The position numbers were made by a program, and so were the translations under genes. This document shows positions 1 through 8,280 of a stretch of DNA of 26,206 nucleotides, piece after piece (positions within the stretch are counted from its first letter, which is position 1; each line of letters starts with the position of its first letter). This DNA is from a virus. The stretch spans positions 1 through 26,206 of the IMG/VR virus record IMGVR_UViG_3300046001_008766, one strand, 5' to 3'. Below the pieces are notes generated by a model. That model saw only the letters and a program-made list of their open reading frames with translations. It was not told the origin of the DNA and ran no database searches.

Positions 1-472
1 ATATGTTATCAAATAATCTAACGACTAAATCGGCCGTACCAGCATATTTGTGTATATCTGAGAATAAATGATATTCGGTTGCGATCAATTCTGGTTTATG
101 TGTATTCCAAAAATCAGCAAAACGTAAAATCATTCTCCAAACATCTAAGTTATACTTAGCGTTTCCGTACTCATCAATCCAAGTAATTTCTTGTCCATTT
201 AAAAAATTATCTACAGCGGTGTGTACTTGAGTACCTTCGCCTGCAGCTTTTGAAGCAATAATATCACTATTATGTCCTACATCTTTTAACCATGAATGGA
301 AAAATTGGTTTTTAGGAAAATAGTTTAAAACAGATGTTACTGAAGGATAATAATTACCTTCACGTCTGTAGAATCTAGAATCTAATACATTTACTTGTTT
401 GTCCCCTTCAGCGTATTCAACAATACGTTTGATTTTGGGGTCTTTTATTATGTTGACGTTTTTATCAATCAT
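1..472 (-). CDS. PD-(D/E)XK superfamily nuclease, C-terminus cut by window edge
   Basis: This is the first 157 residues of a protein that runs off the low-coordinate edge of the window. It begins MIDKNVNIIKDPKIKR. I assign it to the PD-(D/E)XK (RecB/Cas4-like exonuclease) superfamily on three visible elements: the GEGTQVHTAV stretch near residue 82, which supplies the usual early histidine; a Glu in the segment ELIATEYHLFSD; and YAGTADLVV shortly after, where the Asp is the expected metal ligand. The downstream Lys motif is not fully covered. Its ATG overlaps the primase stop codon as ATGA, so the two genes are probably translationally coupled and belong to one DNA-metabolism unit. The family includes phage recombination and repair exonucleases; which role applies here cannot be told from half a protein. 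No Shine-Dalgarno sequence is visible; the upstream DNA is A/T-rich. Confidence 0.72.
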   Translation of the reverse strand, partial: MIDKNVNIIKDPKIKRIVEYAEGDKQVNVLDSRFYRREGNYYPSVTSVLNYFPKNQFFHSWLKDVGHNSDIIASKAAGEGTQVHTAVDNFLNGQEITWIDEYGNAKYNLDVWRMILRFADFWNTHKPELIATEYHLFSDIHKYAGTADLVVRLFDNI

Positions 473-1407
473 ATTAGGTTTAATTTTTTTTCAAGCAAAC
501 TCTGAAAGTTCAGAGGTAGTGTTTGCTCAATTGTGTTTAAAAATTGTTCAAAACCAATTTCATTAGCGTCTTTACCTTCCATCTCTACCAAATATACCTC
601 TTTACCATATGACATTAGAGTTTCAGCTTGTTTTAAAGCATCCTTTCTAGCATCATTATCTAAAGCAATATAGATACGATTAACAGAAGATTCGACTAAC
701 TTTTTCATTAGTTTTTCATGTAATACTTTACCAAATAATGGTATAACATTACGTTTAATTGTTAAGGCATCAAACATACCTTCAACAAGTATGATTGGTG
801 CATCCCAATTTATATATAGTTCAAAACCAATAGCTTCTTTAGCTGCAAGTGGAGGGTTTTTATATTTGCGATCTGAATCTTTATAGGCTCTAGCTATAAA
901 ATAATTTAATTGTCCTAAATCACTATATGAAGGAATAATAACTCGTTCAGCATAAGGTCCTTCTTTGCAAAAACCAATACTATATTTTATAATGTCGTCT
1001 GTGGTAATACCACGTTTAGATAAAAATTTTAAAGCATGTTTTGCTTCAATTTGAGCTATTTTATCTGAGGTAGGAGTAGATAGTGAAATAAATTCTTTAG
1101 GTAATACTAGTAATCCGTGTTCTGTTTGATCTTGTTTTTTGTTAGGTACAACTAATATGTTTAATTCTGCTATTTTAGTAGATGGTGCCTTTATTTTCTT
1201 AAATAACGATAGTAATGTTTTACCTTTAGCTCCACACACCCAACAATGCCAAAAATTTTCTTTCTTTTCCGTTGTGCGTAGACTAATCTCCATTTTATTT
1301 TTGTGGTGGGTACAGAAGGGACACTTAAAAGCATAATTGCCTTTACTAGTAGCTTGACCCTTGCCTAGTACCGATTCAGTTAAAAATAATAGAGCTGTAT
1401 TATCCAT
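469..1407 (-). CDS. DNA primase, zinc ribbon plus TOPRIM (DnaG/gp61-like)
   Basis: This protein of 312 residues should synthesise RNA primers for phage DNA replication. An N-terminal zinc ribbon is formed by C29, C32, C55 and C58 (CPFC and CWVCG). It is followed by a catalytic TOPRIM domain with the VEGMFDAL motif (Glu near 209) and the metal-binding ALDNDA motif (Asp near 250 and 252). The length is close to that of T4 gp61 (about 340 residues) and far below bacterial DnaG (about 600), because there is no C-terminal helicase-binding domain. This fits a phage primase working with a separate helicase encoded elsewhere. The start ATG is preceded by GAGG only two bases away, which is a poor spacing. 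The stop overlaps the start of the downstream nuclease gene. A function as a TOPRIM-containing primase is firm; orthology with gp61 specifically is inferred. Confidence 0.85.
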   Translation of the reverse strand: MDNTALLFLTESVLGKGQATSKGNYAFKCPFCTHHKNKMEISLRTTEKKENFWHCWVCGAKGKTLLSLFKKIKAPSTKIAELNILVVPNKKQDQTEHGLLVLPKEFISLSTPTSDKIAQIEAKHALKFLSKRGITTDDIIKYSIGFCKEGPYAERVIIPSYSDLGQLNYFIARAYKDSDRKYKNPPLAAKEAIGFELYINWDAPIILVEGMFDALTIKRNVIPLFGKVLHEKLMKKLVESSVNRIYIALDNDARKDALKQAETLMSYGKEVYLVEMEGKDANEIGFEQFLNTIEQTLPLNFQSLLEKKLNLI

Positions 1408-1434
1408 AACCTCGAATGTACGACTTTATTTTGC

Positions 1435-1866
1435 CTATAACAAATCCTTTCTATAAAATTTACCTAGTATATTATCGTTCATGTATCTATTATCTTCCAA
1501 TACGTTATATTGAAATAGATATTTCGCCTCGTAGTATGTTAGTTCTTTTTTAGTTCTACATAAACGTAAAACGTGACGCATCATATCCTCGGGTTTACAT
1601 AACTTAATTTCTGTGGCTGAACCATAATATGTTTTCCAGTCACTTTCTTTCACAACAGATTTTTTTGATGGTCTTCGTCCCTTAGTAACAGGAATTTCGG
1701 CTAGTTCCTTCTTACCCAATTTCTTAGTTGTGGTGTGGAAAAATGCTTTTCTACCAATATACTGACGGCCAGTAGGGATGTGTGTTGTTATGTAAACATA
1801 ACCAACAAAATCATCAATAACGAAATCAGGGTTATTTATTAAATCTTCTACCTTTATTTGTTCCAT
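1435..1866 (-). CDS. divergent GIY-YIG-like endonuclease
   Basis: This 143-residue protein looks like a stand-alone GIY-YIG domain. GYVYI at residues 22-26 replaces the GIY element and QYIGRK at 35-40 provides the YIG element. WKTYYGS at 77-83 is a conserved aromatic block. A Glu at 113 (YYEAKYL) is placed where the metal-binding Glu of the family sits, followed by an Asn-containing YMNDNI segment. Between the YIG element and the Trp block lies a basic loop rich in Lys and Arg (about residues 48-73) that could bind DNA. Many T4-like phages carry such small proteins annotated as Seg-like homing or repair endonucleases. No extra DNA-binding domain is present, so it may be a domesticated nuclease instead of an active homing enzyme. 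It sits between the structural genes and the primase. The upstream region is A/T-rich without a Shine-Dalgarno sequence. Confidence 0.6.
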   Translation of the reverse strand: MEQIKVEDLINNPDFVIDDFVGYVYITTHIPTGRQYIGRKAFFHTTTKKLGKKELAEIPVTKGRRPSKKSVVKESDWKTYYGSATEIKLCKPEDMMRHVLRLCRTKKELTYYEAKYLFQYNVLEDNRYMNDNILGKFYRKDLL

Positions 1867-1881
1867 AACTATTATTTTATT

Positions 1882-2184
1882 TTAAACGTCGTATTTAACG
1901 ACAAATGTCATATCCGTATCTGGTGATATAAGAATTGGCTTACTAAATTTAGCAACAGCTAACAATTCATTATTATCATTATATAAACCTATTTGAGTGG
2001 TGTATGGAGTAAAGTCAGAACTAGTAGCAAAATTTCTTATATTACCACCAATATAACTACCAGTTACAATTGTTGGGTTGTAAGATAAATTAAAATCACT
2101 TTCTTCAACTAAACATCTAACCTCGTTTTCCTCGATTATGTGTTCATTTTTAAATGATAACGTAAAATTTCCTAAGTATGCCAT
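1882..2184 (-). CDS. small structural protein sharing the C-terminal domain of the 331-residue tail protein
   Basis: This 100-residue protein consists almost entirely of a module that also ends the 331-residue protein at 11452-12447. Both have an FN..YNP/TNP element, then an aromatic-Thr run into (I/V)G(L/M)YNDNNELLAVAK, then SKP or SRP, and a final basic/aromatic K.D(V/Y). The shared core YNDNNELLAVAK is identical over 12 residues. Structural proteins of uncultured T4-like phages often carry this module, but I know of no assigned function. The sequence is beta-rich, with no membrane segment or signal peptide. Its own promoter-like ATATTTAT motif lies 5 bases upstream of the ATG, so it may be expressed as a separate late transcript. 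A role as a tail-tip or baseplate decoration protein is inferred from location and paralogy. Confidence 0.6.
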   Translation of the reverse strand: MAYLGNFTLSFKNEHIIEENEVRCLVEESDFNLSYNPTIVTGSYIGGNIRNFATSSDFTPYTTQIGLYNDNNELLAVAKFSKPILISPDTDMTFVVKYDV

Positions 2185-2189
2185 TTATT

Positions 2190-2197
2190 ATAAATAT
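2190..2197 (-). promoter_or_regulatory. candidate late promoter element ATATTTAT
   Basis: The minus strand reads ATATTTAT, ending 5 bases before the ATG at 2184. The 21 bases 2180-2200 are identical to 2890-2910 upstream of the neighbouring gene. If this is a -10 type element, the transcript would be nearly leaderless. A/T-rich translation signalling is the alternative. Confidence 0.5.
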
Positions 2198-2201
2198 TTT
2201 A

Positions 2202-2894
2202 TTATTCTTCATCTCCACCTCCACCACTACCACAATTTGCTGTGCACTCTAGAAGTGTTGCATATGTCCCACCTAAAACTAAAGTACAATTTAAATCAAC
2301 ACAAGAATATCCCATACTACCACCTCCACCTCCACCTCCAGTTGGGGCTTCTGTTGGAGTAGGAGTCGCAGTTGGCGTCGCTGTTGGTGTTGCCGTTGGT
2401 GTTGCAGTTGTTGGAGTCGCTGTTGGTGTTGCCGTTGGTGTTGCAGTTGTTGGAGTCGCTGTAGGTGTAGCTGTAGGAGTCGCAGTTGGCGTCGCTGTTG
2501 GTGTTGCCGTTGGTGTTGCAGTTACTGAAACCGTTGGAGTCGCTGTTGGAGTCGCTGTTGGTGTTGCAGTTGGTGTAGCTGTTGGTGTCGCTGTTGGAGT
2601 TGCTGTAGGGGTGGCTGTAGTTGGTGTTGCAGTTGGTGTTGCTGTTGGGGAAGGAGTAGGAGCAGCATTTATAATAATAGTTTTAACACTACAACAACAA
2701 TCGTTATTCTCGTTTGTAAGTACTACTTGGCTAATGTCTGTGTTTACTCGGTATGTTCTACCAGTTTTCATATTGGCTAGCGAAACATTTTCTTCAAGTA
2801 AGTTATCATCAGATATAGACGTTGTATAAACATTATACGGGCCTGTAGCTGTAGTACTTGAACCTATTGTTACTGTTATGATTTTTCTAGCCAT
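2202..2894 (-). CDS. Thr/Pro-linker tail adhesin with Cys-triplet head and Cys-rich tip
   Basis: This 230-residue protein has three parts. Residues 1 to about 77 form a beta-rich head ending in [10 protein letters not shown], with three consecutive cysteines at 66-68. Residues about 78-184 form an ATPT-type linker that starts [10 protein letters not shown] and contains three one-residue Thr insertions and a VSVT interruption. A run of seven glycines then leads to a small Cys-rich tip with spacing C-x4-C-x13-C-x3-C, followed by another Gly run and DEE. The head is paralogous to that of the next gene upstream (2934-3557): same length, same position of the Cys triplet. The likely role is a small tail fibre or receptor-binding protein, inferred from architecture and its place at the end of the tail gene cluster. 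A promoter-like ATATTTAT lies just upstream of the start. I know no named family for the head. Confidence 0.65.
   Translation of the reverse strand: MARKIITVTIGSSTTATGPYNVYTTSISDDNLLEENVSLANMKTGRTYRVNTDISQVVLTNENNDCCCSVKTIIINAAPTPSPTATPTATPTTATPTATPTATPTATPTATPTATPTATPTVSVTATPTATPTATPTATPTATPTATPTTATPTATPTATPTTATPTATPTATPTATPTPTEAPTGGGGGGGSMGYSCVDLNCTLVLGGTYATLLECTANCGSGGGGDEE
2341..2661. repeat. 12-bp tandem repeat array encoding ATPT linker
   Basis: Degenerate 12-bp units (plus-strand form gttggtgttgct and synonymous variants) encode the Thr/Pro linker of the 230-residue protein. A 49-bp stretch occurs twice without a mismatch, at 2361-2409 and 2475-2523. The 38 bases at 2470-2507 are identical to 10211-10248 in the 1055-residue gene. 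Confidence 0.95.
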
Positions 2895-2899
2895 TTATT

Positions 2900-2907
2900 A
2901 TAAATAT
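2900..2907 (-). promoter_or_regulatory. candidate late promoter element ATATTTAT
   Basis: This is the same 8-mer, in the same orientation and with the same 5-base spacing to the ATG (2894) as the element at 2190. The surrounding 21 bases are identical to that site. It lies in a 39-base A/T-only-like gap between two genes. Confidence 0.5.
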
Positions 2908-2933
2908 TTTGTTTATTTTTTTAAATTTATTTT

Positions 2934-3557
2934 TTATAAAGTTTGGCAGCTTGGATCACCACATCCAGATAAATATGGTCCATATAGTGTTGGTAAATCA
3001 TTTGTGTTTACTTCTGCATTAATGTCTGTAACTTGATAACATGCTCTAGCAGGTGGTGCCTCTAAGAATGAATAAACACTATTTATTCCCAATGATAAAA
3101 TACTTCTATAATTAGTTCCAATACCACCACTAGTACATGATGTGAGTGTATAGTAATTATAAGCAGGAGATATAGGTGTTGCTGTAGGAGTAGCAGTTGG
3201 GGTAGCAGTTGGGGTAGTAGTTGGGGTTGCAGTTGGTGTTGCTGTTGGGGTAGCTGTTGGAGTTGCCGTTGGGGTTGCTGTAGTTGGTGTTGCAGTAGGA
3301 GTTGCAGTAGGTGTTGCTGTAGGAGAAGGAGTTGGAAAAACAAAAGACTGAGCATCACAACAACAATCAGGATCTTCATTTTTAACTATTGCAGAAGTAC
3401 GGCCTGTACTATTAACAGAATATCCAGTTCCTGTTAGTGTACTTTGAGGTACACCACTAGCTATTAAATTACTAAATGTTATAGAGTCATAATAGATGCT
3501 ATAAGTACTAGTACTTAATGTGTCAATGGGCGTTATAGTTAAATAGTAGGTTGCCAT
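2934..3557 (-). CDS. Thr/Pro-linker tail adhesin, paralogue of the 230-residue protein
   Basis: This 207-residue protein starts with a beta-rich head that ends KNEDPDCCCDAQ. The Cys triplet at 65-67 aligns with 66-68 of the 230-residue paralogue downstream. [11 protein letters not shown]-capped linker (about residues 73-127) follows, with a single extra-Thr phase shift. The C-terminal module of about 75 residues is different from its paralogue's: it begins YNYYTLTSCTSGG and holds four or five cysteines, ending DPSCQTL. That module resembles the Cys-framed modules of the 1563-residue protein upstream, so heads and tips appear to be exchanged between genes. The expected role is a receptor-binding or fibre-tip protein of the virion; this is inferred. 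The upstream motif is a near match (ATATTTAAT), not the exact 8-mer found at seven other starts. Confidence 0.65.
   Translation of the reverse strand: MATYYLTITPIDTLSTSTYSIYYDSITFSNLIASGVPQSTLTGTGYSVNSTGRTSAIVKNEDPDCCCDAQSFVFPTPSPTATPTATPTATPTTATPTATPTATPTATPTATPTTTPTATPTATPTATPISPAYNYYTLTSCTSGGIGTNYRSILSLGINSVYSFLEAPPARACYQVTDINAEVNTNDLPTLYGPYLSGCGDPSCQTL
3175..3338. repeat. 12-bp tandem repeat array encoding ATPT linker
   Basis: About thirteen degenerate 12-bp units encode the linker of the 207-residue protein. The codons are varied synonymously, and only one extra Thr codon breaks the four-residue register. Confidence 0.92.
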
Positions 3558-3570
3558 TATTAAATATTAT

Positions 3571-6500
3571 TTAAGGACAGAAACATGATGTTACTGTATA
3601 TCCTGGTGTTGAATAATTAGGAGATGCGTATGGAGTGCCGTTTATTGGAGTATAACAATTACTATCTATTACTATATTATTTGGATAGGCATTACCTTGT
3701 AATACAGGAATACTGTAGAAAGGTATGTCAAAAGTAGCACAATTTTGATAATCATAATAATCATATACAGCTACTGGTGCTGGTGTTGGAGGGGATGGAC
3801 ATGCACCACAGCTAGTTCCAATATATCCAGTTCCTGAACCTAAATCAATGTCATATGAAGGTCCAGATGTAGTTCCAGTTAATGTAACACAAACATAACT
3901 TCCTAAATCAAATACTGAATTTAATGCCTGATCAACAGTAAATCTTATTATTCCTGCACTTCCACCACTACAATAATTTGCTGTAAAGTACGCATAAGGA
4001 GGAGTTGTTGGAGCAGCAGTTGTTGGATTAGGAGTTGGATTAGGAGTTGGATTAGGGGTTGGGTTAGGTGTTGGATTAGGAGTTGGGTTTGGAGTAGGAT
4101 TAGGAGTTGGGTTAGGAGTAGGGTTAGGAGTTGGATTTGGGGTAGGATTTGGTGTTGGATTTGGTGTTGGACTTGCTGTAGGTGTAGCAGTAGGTGTTGC
4201 TGTAGGAGTTGCCGTTGTAGGAGTTGCTGTAGGTGAAGGAGTAGGACAAACTATTGAATCTATTGGATAACCACTAGTATTAATTTGAACGGCCTCAATA
4301 CCATTACTATACCATAAATCATTTCCATTAAATGGTGTATAAGGGGAAGTATTAGTTGAGTAGAATCTATCTGCTAAACTAAAGTCAGAATCATAAGAAT
4401 ATAAAGTATTAGGTTTAGCTGTTGTTGCACAAGCAAGACTTGAATTTGCTCTACCATTAGTAACCAAGAAACTATATGGTGGTGGAGCTGCTGTTGGAGC
4501 AGGTGTTGGACTTGCTGTTGGTGTTGCAGTTGGGGTTGCTGTAGGCGTCGCTGTTGGTGTTGCTGTTGGAGTAGCAGTTGGTGTTGCTGTAGTTGGAGTA
4601 GCTGTTGGAGATGGTGTAGGACAAGCAGTACAAGCTGTTTGTGCTGTTCCTGTTTGTGCTGAGCCATCTCTTAAAAATTCTCTTTCATCTGTACCATTAG
4701 AAACCCAGAAGGTATCATCAACTATCATATCACTATAAACGTTACCATATGTTGGAGACGATAAACCTAATACTTTAGTTAAATTACATAAAGATGTACC
4801 TTGAACTGTTACATTTACAGCAGCATATTCACCACCACTACAAGCAGTTGGACCATTAACTAAACTTACATATCCACTAAATGTAGTTGTAAAGGCAGTT
4901 GGAGCAGCTGTAGGAGTTGCTGTTGGCGTTGCTGTTGGTGTTGCTGTAGGGGTAGCAGTTGGAGTTGCTGTAGTTGGTGTTGCTGTAGGGGTAGCAGTTG
5001 GTGTGGCTGTAGGAGTTGGTGTAGGACAAGCTTCACATCCACCTGATATTCTTGTTACATAATCATGACTGGAATTGGCTTTATATACTTGCATATAATC
5101 AGTACTACCAATCCATTTAATATAATAAGTATTTTGTCCAAGACCTACCCAACCAGCACCTGTAAGTGTGGTTGAAGTACAGAAAGTACTACCATTTCCT
5201 ATTACGTTAAGAGGAGTAGAACCATTATTACAAACATCAAATGCTGATATTGTTGAATATTCTATATTACCTGCAAATGGAGCTGTTGGTGCTGCAGTTG
5301 GTGTTTCTGTTGGAGTAGCAGTTGGAGTTGCCGTAGGAGTTGCTGTTGTTGGAGTCGCTGTAGGCGTCGCTGTTGGTGTTGCTGTTGGTGTTGCTGTAGG
5401 AGTAGCTGTTGGAGCAGGAGTATTATTATTACAATTAGTAAATGTTCCTCCTATATATAATATTTTATTATTTGGGTTTGGAGAACTAATAGAAGCTATT
5501 GTTACGTTAGTAACATTAGAATCTTTAGTTATTGGAGCTGGGAAATTAACATATGTTATACCTTCAGCAGATGCCGTTGCTGGGAATGAAGTTAATAAAC
5601 TACCTCCGTTATATGCTTCTAGAGTCATATTAACTGGGTAATAAAGTGAAGATGAAACAGATCCACTTGCACCACTTATATTAACACCATAAGGTTCACC
5701 TACAGCATAATCTGTAAAGCAAACTTCAGTTAAATTAATTGATAATGTAATTGGAGTATTATATGCAAATGTAAATGGTTCTTCATAAGAAGCAAAAGCA
5801 TAATACCATCCAGACGCTGCTTCAGAATAACTTGCAGTACTTGAAACACTATCATAAGTATAGAATGAAGAAGTATTTTGAGTTACAAATCCAGATTTTA
5901 AAGAAGATGTTGTATATAGACTATTTGGATTTTTATTTGTACTTACAATACTATAAACTTCTTGAGATAAATCATTAACAGATAAATTATACCAGAACCA
6001 ATCACTTGTATATCCTTGATTTGTTGTTTGAACAGGATAAGTAGCACTATTAACAAGAGAAGTTACTGTTGTAGCTACTGATGAAGCCATTGACAATATA
6101 TCTGTTACTGCACCATTTGATGTTTTAAAAAATGTTCTATAATAACCATATGGAGAAACACTTCCCGAGGTTGTTGAATAATATCCATTAAATACTTTTA
6201 AACATCCTGCTTGATCATAGTATAGATATTTTCCTACTGTTAATCCACCTCCATTACTATTATTAAAGAAAACACTTCCTATATTAGGATAAGTTTCTTC
6301 TTTAATTTCATGAGTAAAATAAGTTGAAAATCCATCACTTCCTGTTTTAGGTGTTCCGTAACTTCCAGAAGCAGCATAGGATGATGTTAAATCATTTAAA
6401 TAAGATAAGGCTTGAGCATTTGCTAATGCTTGTGAACCCGTAGTTGTAAATGTACCTTCTGGTACTGATACTATTATTGTTGCAGGAATATCTAATAAAT

Positions 6501-8262
6501 CTCCACAAGGGGTTTGAGGAGTAAATGATACAGATTGAGCTACATTTTTATTGGTTCCTGTTATAGTGTCAGGTTTACCTGAACAATATGGTAATACAAT
6601 TAATTTAACAATATTTGATATTACTGAGCCTGAATCGGGAGTATCTACTCGAGTAGAATATGCTAATCCTTTTTGTAAAGGATCTAAATTTAATAAAGCG
6701 TTTGTAGAGTAAGATAATTCTTTACCAGATATTATACTTCCGGTTAGATGATTATAAAAATATATACCATCACAATAATATTCTGATTTATATGTTGTTA
6801 ACCCAGTATTAGTATAAAGTCTAGTTCCATTATTTAAATAAGGAGTATTTGCATATCTATATTTAAGTGTTATAGAGGGTTCTTCAATAACAACTGTGGA
6901 TTTTGAAAAAAATATTTTATAAAGAATAAAACCAATAGCTATTATAAGTGACCAAGTAAATAGACTCATTCCAAGAAAATTAATTGTAGTACCACCTAAA
7001 AATCCTGCTCCTGTTTCAGAGAAAGTTTGTCCAATATAAAGTCGGGCAAGTCCAACAAAGAAATTATTTATACCAATACTAGCAGCAACAGCAGAACTAG
7101 CACCTGTATAAATTGTTCCGCCTATTTTAGCATTATACCACACAGCCCAAATTAAAAAAGCAAGATCAAAAGCAAGAACTGCAAATTCTGGAACAAGATT
7201 TTGAGGGTTTCTAAGACTTGCATCATACCCAGCAATAAAACCAGAATTAAGTTTTTGTATAGCATGTTGAAATCCAGTAATGGTATGAATTGCTCTATTA
7301 TTAAAATCAAACTGAGTAAAAAAATCAGCAGATGATTGTTGATTAGAAGCAGCTCCTAAATAATATCTATAAGAAGAAGGTTGGGTTAATGAGCCCGCAG
7401 ATAATATTTGCTTAAGTTTACCAGATCCTGGCATTTCAGGAAATACAAAATTTTCAGTAGTAAATCCATCAACATCTATTCCTTTCCAACTTTTAGGACC
7501 TATGGTTAATTCTTTTACTTTAGTTTTACCCCAAAGTCCTCTTTTACTAGCTTCATAATATTTTTTAGTACCAAAAGATCGTTCTAATTCACCCCCTACT
7601 TTATAAACATTACCACTATAACCATAATAATATGGATATGCAGGATGGCTAAGTCTACTTAAAGAATATAATTCAGTATTTGTTGTCCATGATCCTATAG
7701 GAGTGTAAGAGTATATATAAGTAGAAAGTTGTGGACTATTAATAGCATCATATGCTGAATAGGGATGGATTCCCATTAAATATTTGTATAAGGCACCTAC
7801 ATCAGTACAATTATATTGTAAATTAACAGTTACATTAGTAGGAAGAGCACCTTTTCTTCCCATAGTTAAAGTTATAGGAACAAAAGGAGATGTTACTGTA
7901 TCATGATTAACAACAGCATATAATCTAGTAGTAACTCCTGGTAATAGTTTTAAATATTGGCCTGCTAAAGAAGGTTTAAATAATCCACTTAATGTTTCAG
8001 AATATGTAATTACATAATCAGGATTATAAAAAGAAATACCAATAGTATCTAATGATCCTCCAGTTATTGTATAACTTATATCAAGTGTTACATAACCATA
8101 GTTAGAATTACCTAAATTAATTTGTCTAGTCTTATTTGCCCATTTAACACTACTAACATTACCTAATCCTAAAGAAGTAGCAGCCGTTGATCCACCAATA
8201 GGTCCGCTAGAGGTAAAATCACTTGGTGTGAAAACTACATTTGATGAGTGAGTAAGTGGCAT
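3571..8262 (-). CDS. giant modular tail fibre / adhesin with four Thr/Pro linkers
   Basis: This 1563-residue protein is the largest in the window. Residues 1 to about 350 are beta-rich with many Tyr, Ser and Thr. Residues about 357-455 hold three strongly hydrophobic stretches (for example [17 protein letters not shown] and [15 protein letters not shown]), which is unusual for a fibre. A DUF5977-like segment follows at about 571-631, recognisable from a Cys, the [15 protein letters not shown] element and a C-terminal YAASGS. Four Thr/Pro linkers start near residues 947, 1077, 1213 and 1337. They separate modules of about 80-100 residues framed by cysteines, most ending CxxCPTP(S/T)PTATPT or a close variant. 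The last linker becomes a run of about twelve PNPT units. The expected role is host-surface recognition at the tail or baseplate, inferred from architecture and position. The gene is intact and has its own promoter-like motif. Confidence 0.7.
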   Translation of the reverse strand: MPLTHSSNVVFTPSDFTSSGPIGGSTAATSLGLGNVSSVKWANKTRQINLGNSNYGYVTLDISYTITGGSLDTIGISFYNPDYVITYSETLSGLFKPSLAGQYLKLLPGVTTRLYAVVNHDTVTSPFVPITLTMGRKGALPTNVTVNLQYNCTDVGALYKYLMGIHPYSAYDAINSPQLSTYIYSYTPIGSWTTNTELYSLSRLSHPAYPYYYGYSGNVYKVGGELERSFGTKKYYEASKRGLWGKTKVKELTIGPKSWKGIDVDGFTTENFVFPEMPGSGKLKQILSAGSLTQPSSYRYYLGAASNQQSSADFFTQFDFNNRAIHTITGFQHAIQKLNSGFIAGYDASLRNPQNLVPEFAVLAFDLAFLIWAVWYNAKIGGTIYTGASSAVAASIGINNFFVGLARLYIGQTFSETGAGFLGGTTINFLGMSLFTWSLIIAIGFILYKIFFSKSTVVIEEPSITLKYRYANTPYLNNGTRLYTNTGLTTYKSEYYCDGIYFYNHLTGSIISGKELSYSTNALLNLDPLQKGLAYSTRVDTPDSGSVISNIVKLIVLPYCSGKPDTITGTNKNVAQSVSFTPQTPCGDLLDIPATIIVSVPEGTFTTTGSQALANAQALSYLNDLTSSYAASGSYGTPKTGSDGFSTYFTHEIKEETYPNIGSVFFNNSNGGGLTVGKYLYYDQAGCLKVFNGYYSTTSGSVSPYGYYRTFFKTSNGAVTDILSMASSVATTVTSLVNSATYPVQTTNQGYTSDWFWYNLSVNDLSQEVYSIVSTNKNPNSLYTTSSLKSGFVTQNTSSFYTYDSVSSTASYSEAASGWYYAFASYEEPFTFAYNTPITLSINLTEVCFTDYAVGEPYGVNISGASGSVSSSLYYPVNMTLEAYNGGSLLTSFPATASAEGITYVNFPAPITKDSNVTNVTIASISSPNPNNKILYIGGTFTNCNNNTPAPTATPTATPTATPTATPTATPTTATPTATPTATPTETPTAAPTAPFAGNIEYSTISAFDVCNNGSTPLNVIGNGSTFCTSTTLTGAGWVGLGQNTYYIKWIGSTDYMQVYKANSSHDYVTRISGGCEACPTPTPTATPTATPTATPTTATPTATPTATPTATPTATPTAAPTAFTTTFSGYVSLVNGPTACSGGEYAAVNVTVQGTSLCNLTKVLGLSSPTYGNVYSDMIVDDTFWVSNGTDEREFLRDGSAQTGTAQTACTACPTPSPTATPTTATPTATPTATPTATPTATPTATPTASPTPAPTAAPPPYSFLVTNGRANSSLACATTAKPNTLYSYDSDFSLADRFYSTNTSPYTPFNGNDLWYSNGIEAVQINTSGYPIDSIVCPTPSPTATPTTATPTATPTATPTASPTPNPTPNPTPNPTPNPTPNPTPNPTPNPTPNPTPNPTPNPTPNPTPNPTTAAPTTPPYAYFTANYCSGGSAGIIRFTVDQALNSVFDLGSYVCVTLTGTTSGPSYDIDLGSGTGYIGTSCGACPSPPTPAPVAVYDYYDYQNCATFDIPFYSIPVLQGNAYPNNIVIDSNCYTPINGTPYASPNYSTPGYTVTSCFCP
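4003..4252. repeat. Thr/Pro linker array with PNPT block
   Basis: This 12-bp periodic array encodes [15 protein letters not shown] followed by about twelve PNPT units (about 4022-4168; plus-strand unit gttggattagga and variants) and an exit cap TAAPTTPP. It is the only PNPT tract in the window. Confidence 0.92.
4486..4624. repeat. 12-bp tandem repeat array encoding ATPT linker
   Basis: This is the third linker of the 1563-residue protein. It is entered from [11 protein letters not shown] and left through [13 protein letters not shown]. One extra Thr codon lies near the entry. Confidence 0.92.
4893..5032. repeat. 12-bp tandem repeat array encoding ATPT linker
   Basis: This is the second linker of the 1563-residue protein. 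It is entered from [10 protein letters not shown] and left through TAAPTAF, with one extra Thr codon mid-array. Confidence 0.92.
5281..5422. repeat. 12-bp tandem repeat array encoding ATPT linker
   Basis: This is the first linker of the 1563-residue protein. It follows a Cys/Asn-rich segment ([11 protein letters not shown]) and ends [12 protein letters not shown], again with one extra Thr codon. Confidence 0.92.
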
Positions 8263-8271
8263 ATACTATTT

Positions 8272-8279
8272 ATAAATAT
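8272..8279 (-). promoter_or_regulatory. candidate late promoter element ATATTTAT
   Basis: The minus strand reads AAAATATTTATAAATAG, 9 bases before the ATG at 8262. The sequence TATTTATAAATA is palindromic here, so a T4-type TATAAATA is also present on the minus strand at this one site. Confidence 0.5.
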
Positions 8280-8280
8280 T

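Noticed and set aside
1139-1336. Short plus-strand frames opposite the primase, GH19, gp25-region and coiled-coil genes
   Set aside because: Frames at 1139-1336, 19161-19367, 21953-22198, 23049-23246, 2138-2362 and 5775-5978 are antisense to well supported genes and show no recognisable motif.
2242-2829. Long plus-strand frame opposite the 230-residue gene encoding GVAV repeats
   Set aside because: It is the complement of the 12-bp ATPT array, which has no stops in several frames. Similar frames appear opposite other arrays (5168-5641, 10262-10633). None has a plausible start region, and no other gene is on the plus strand.
8263-8280. Classical T4 late promoter TATAAATA as the common late signal
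   Set aside because: It is present on the minus strand only at this unit start, where the sequence is palindromic. The signal shared by seven unit starts is ATATTTAT in the direction of transcription.
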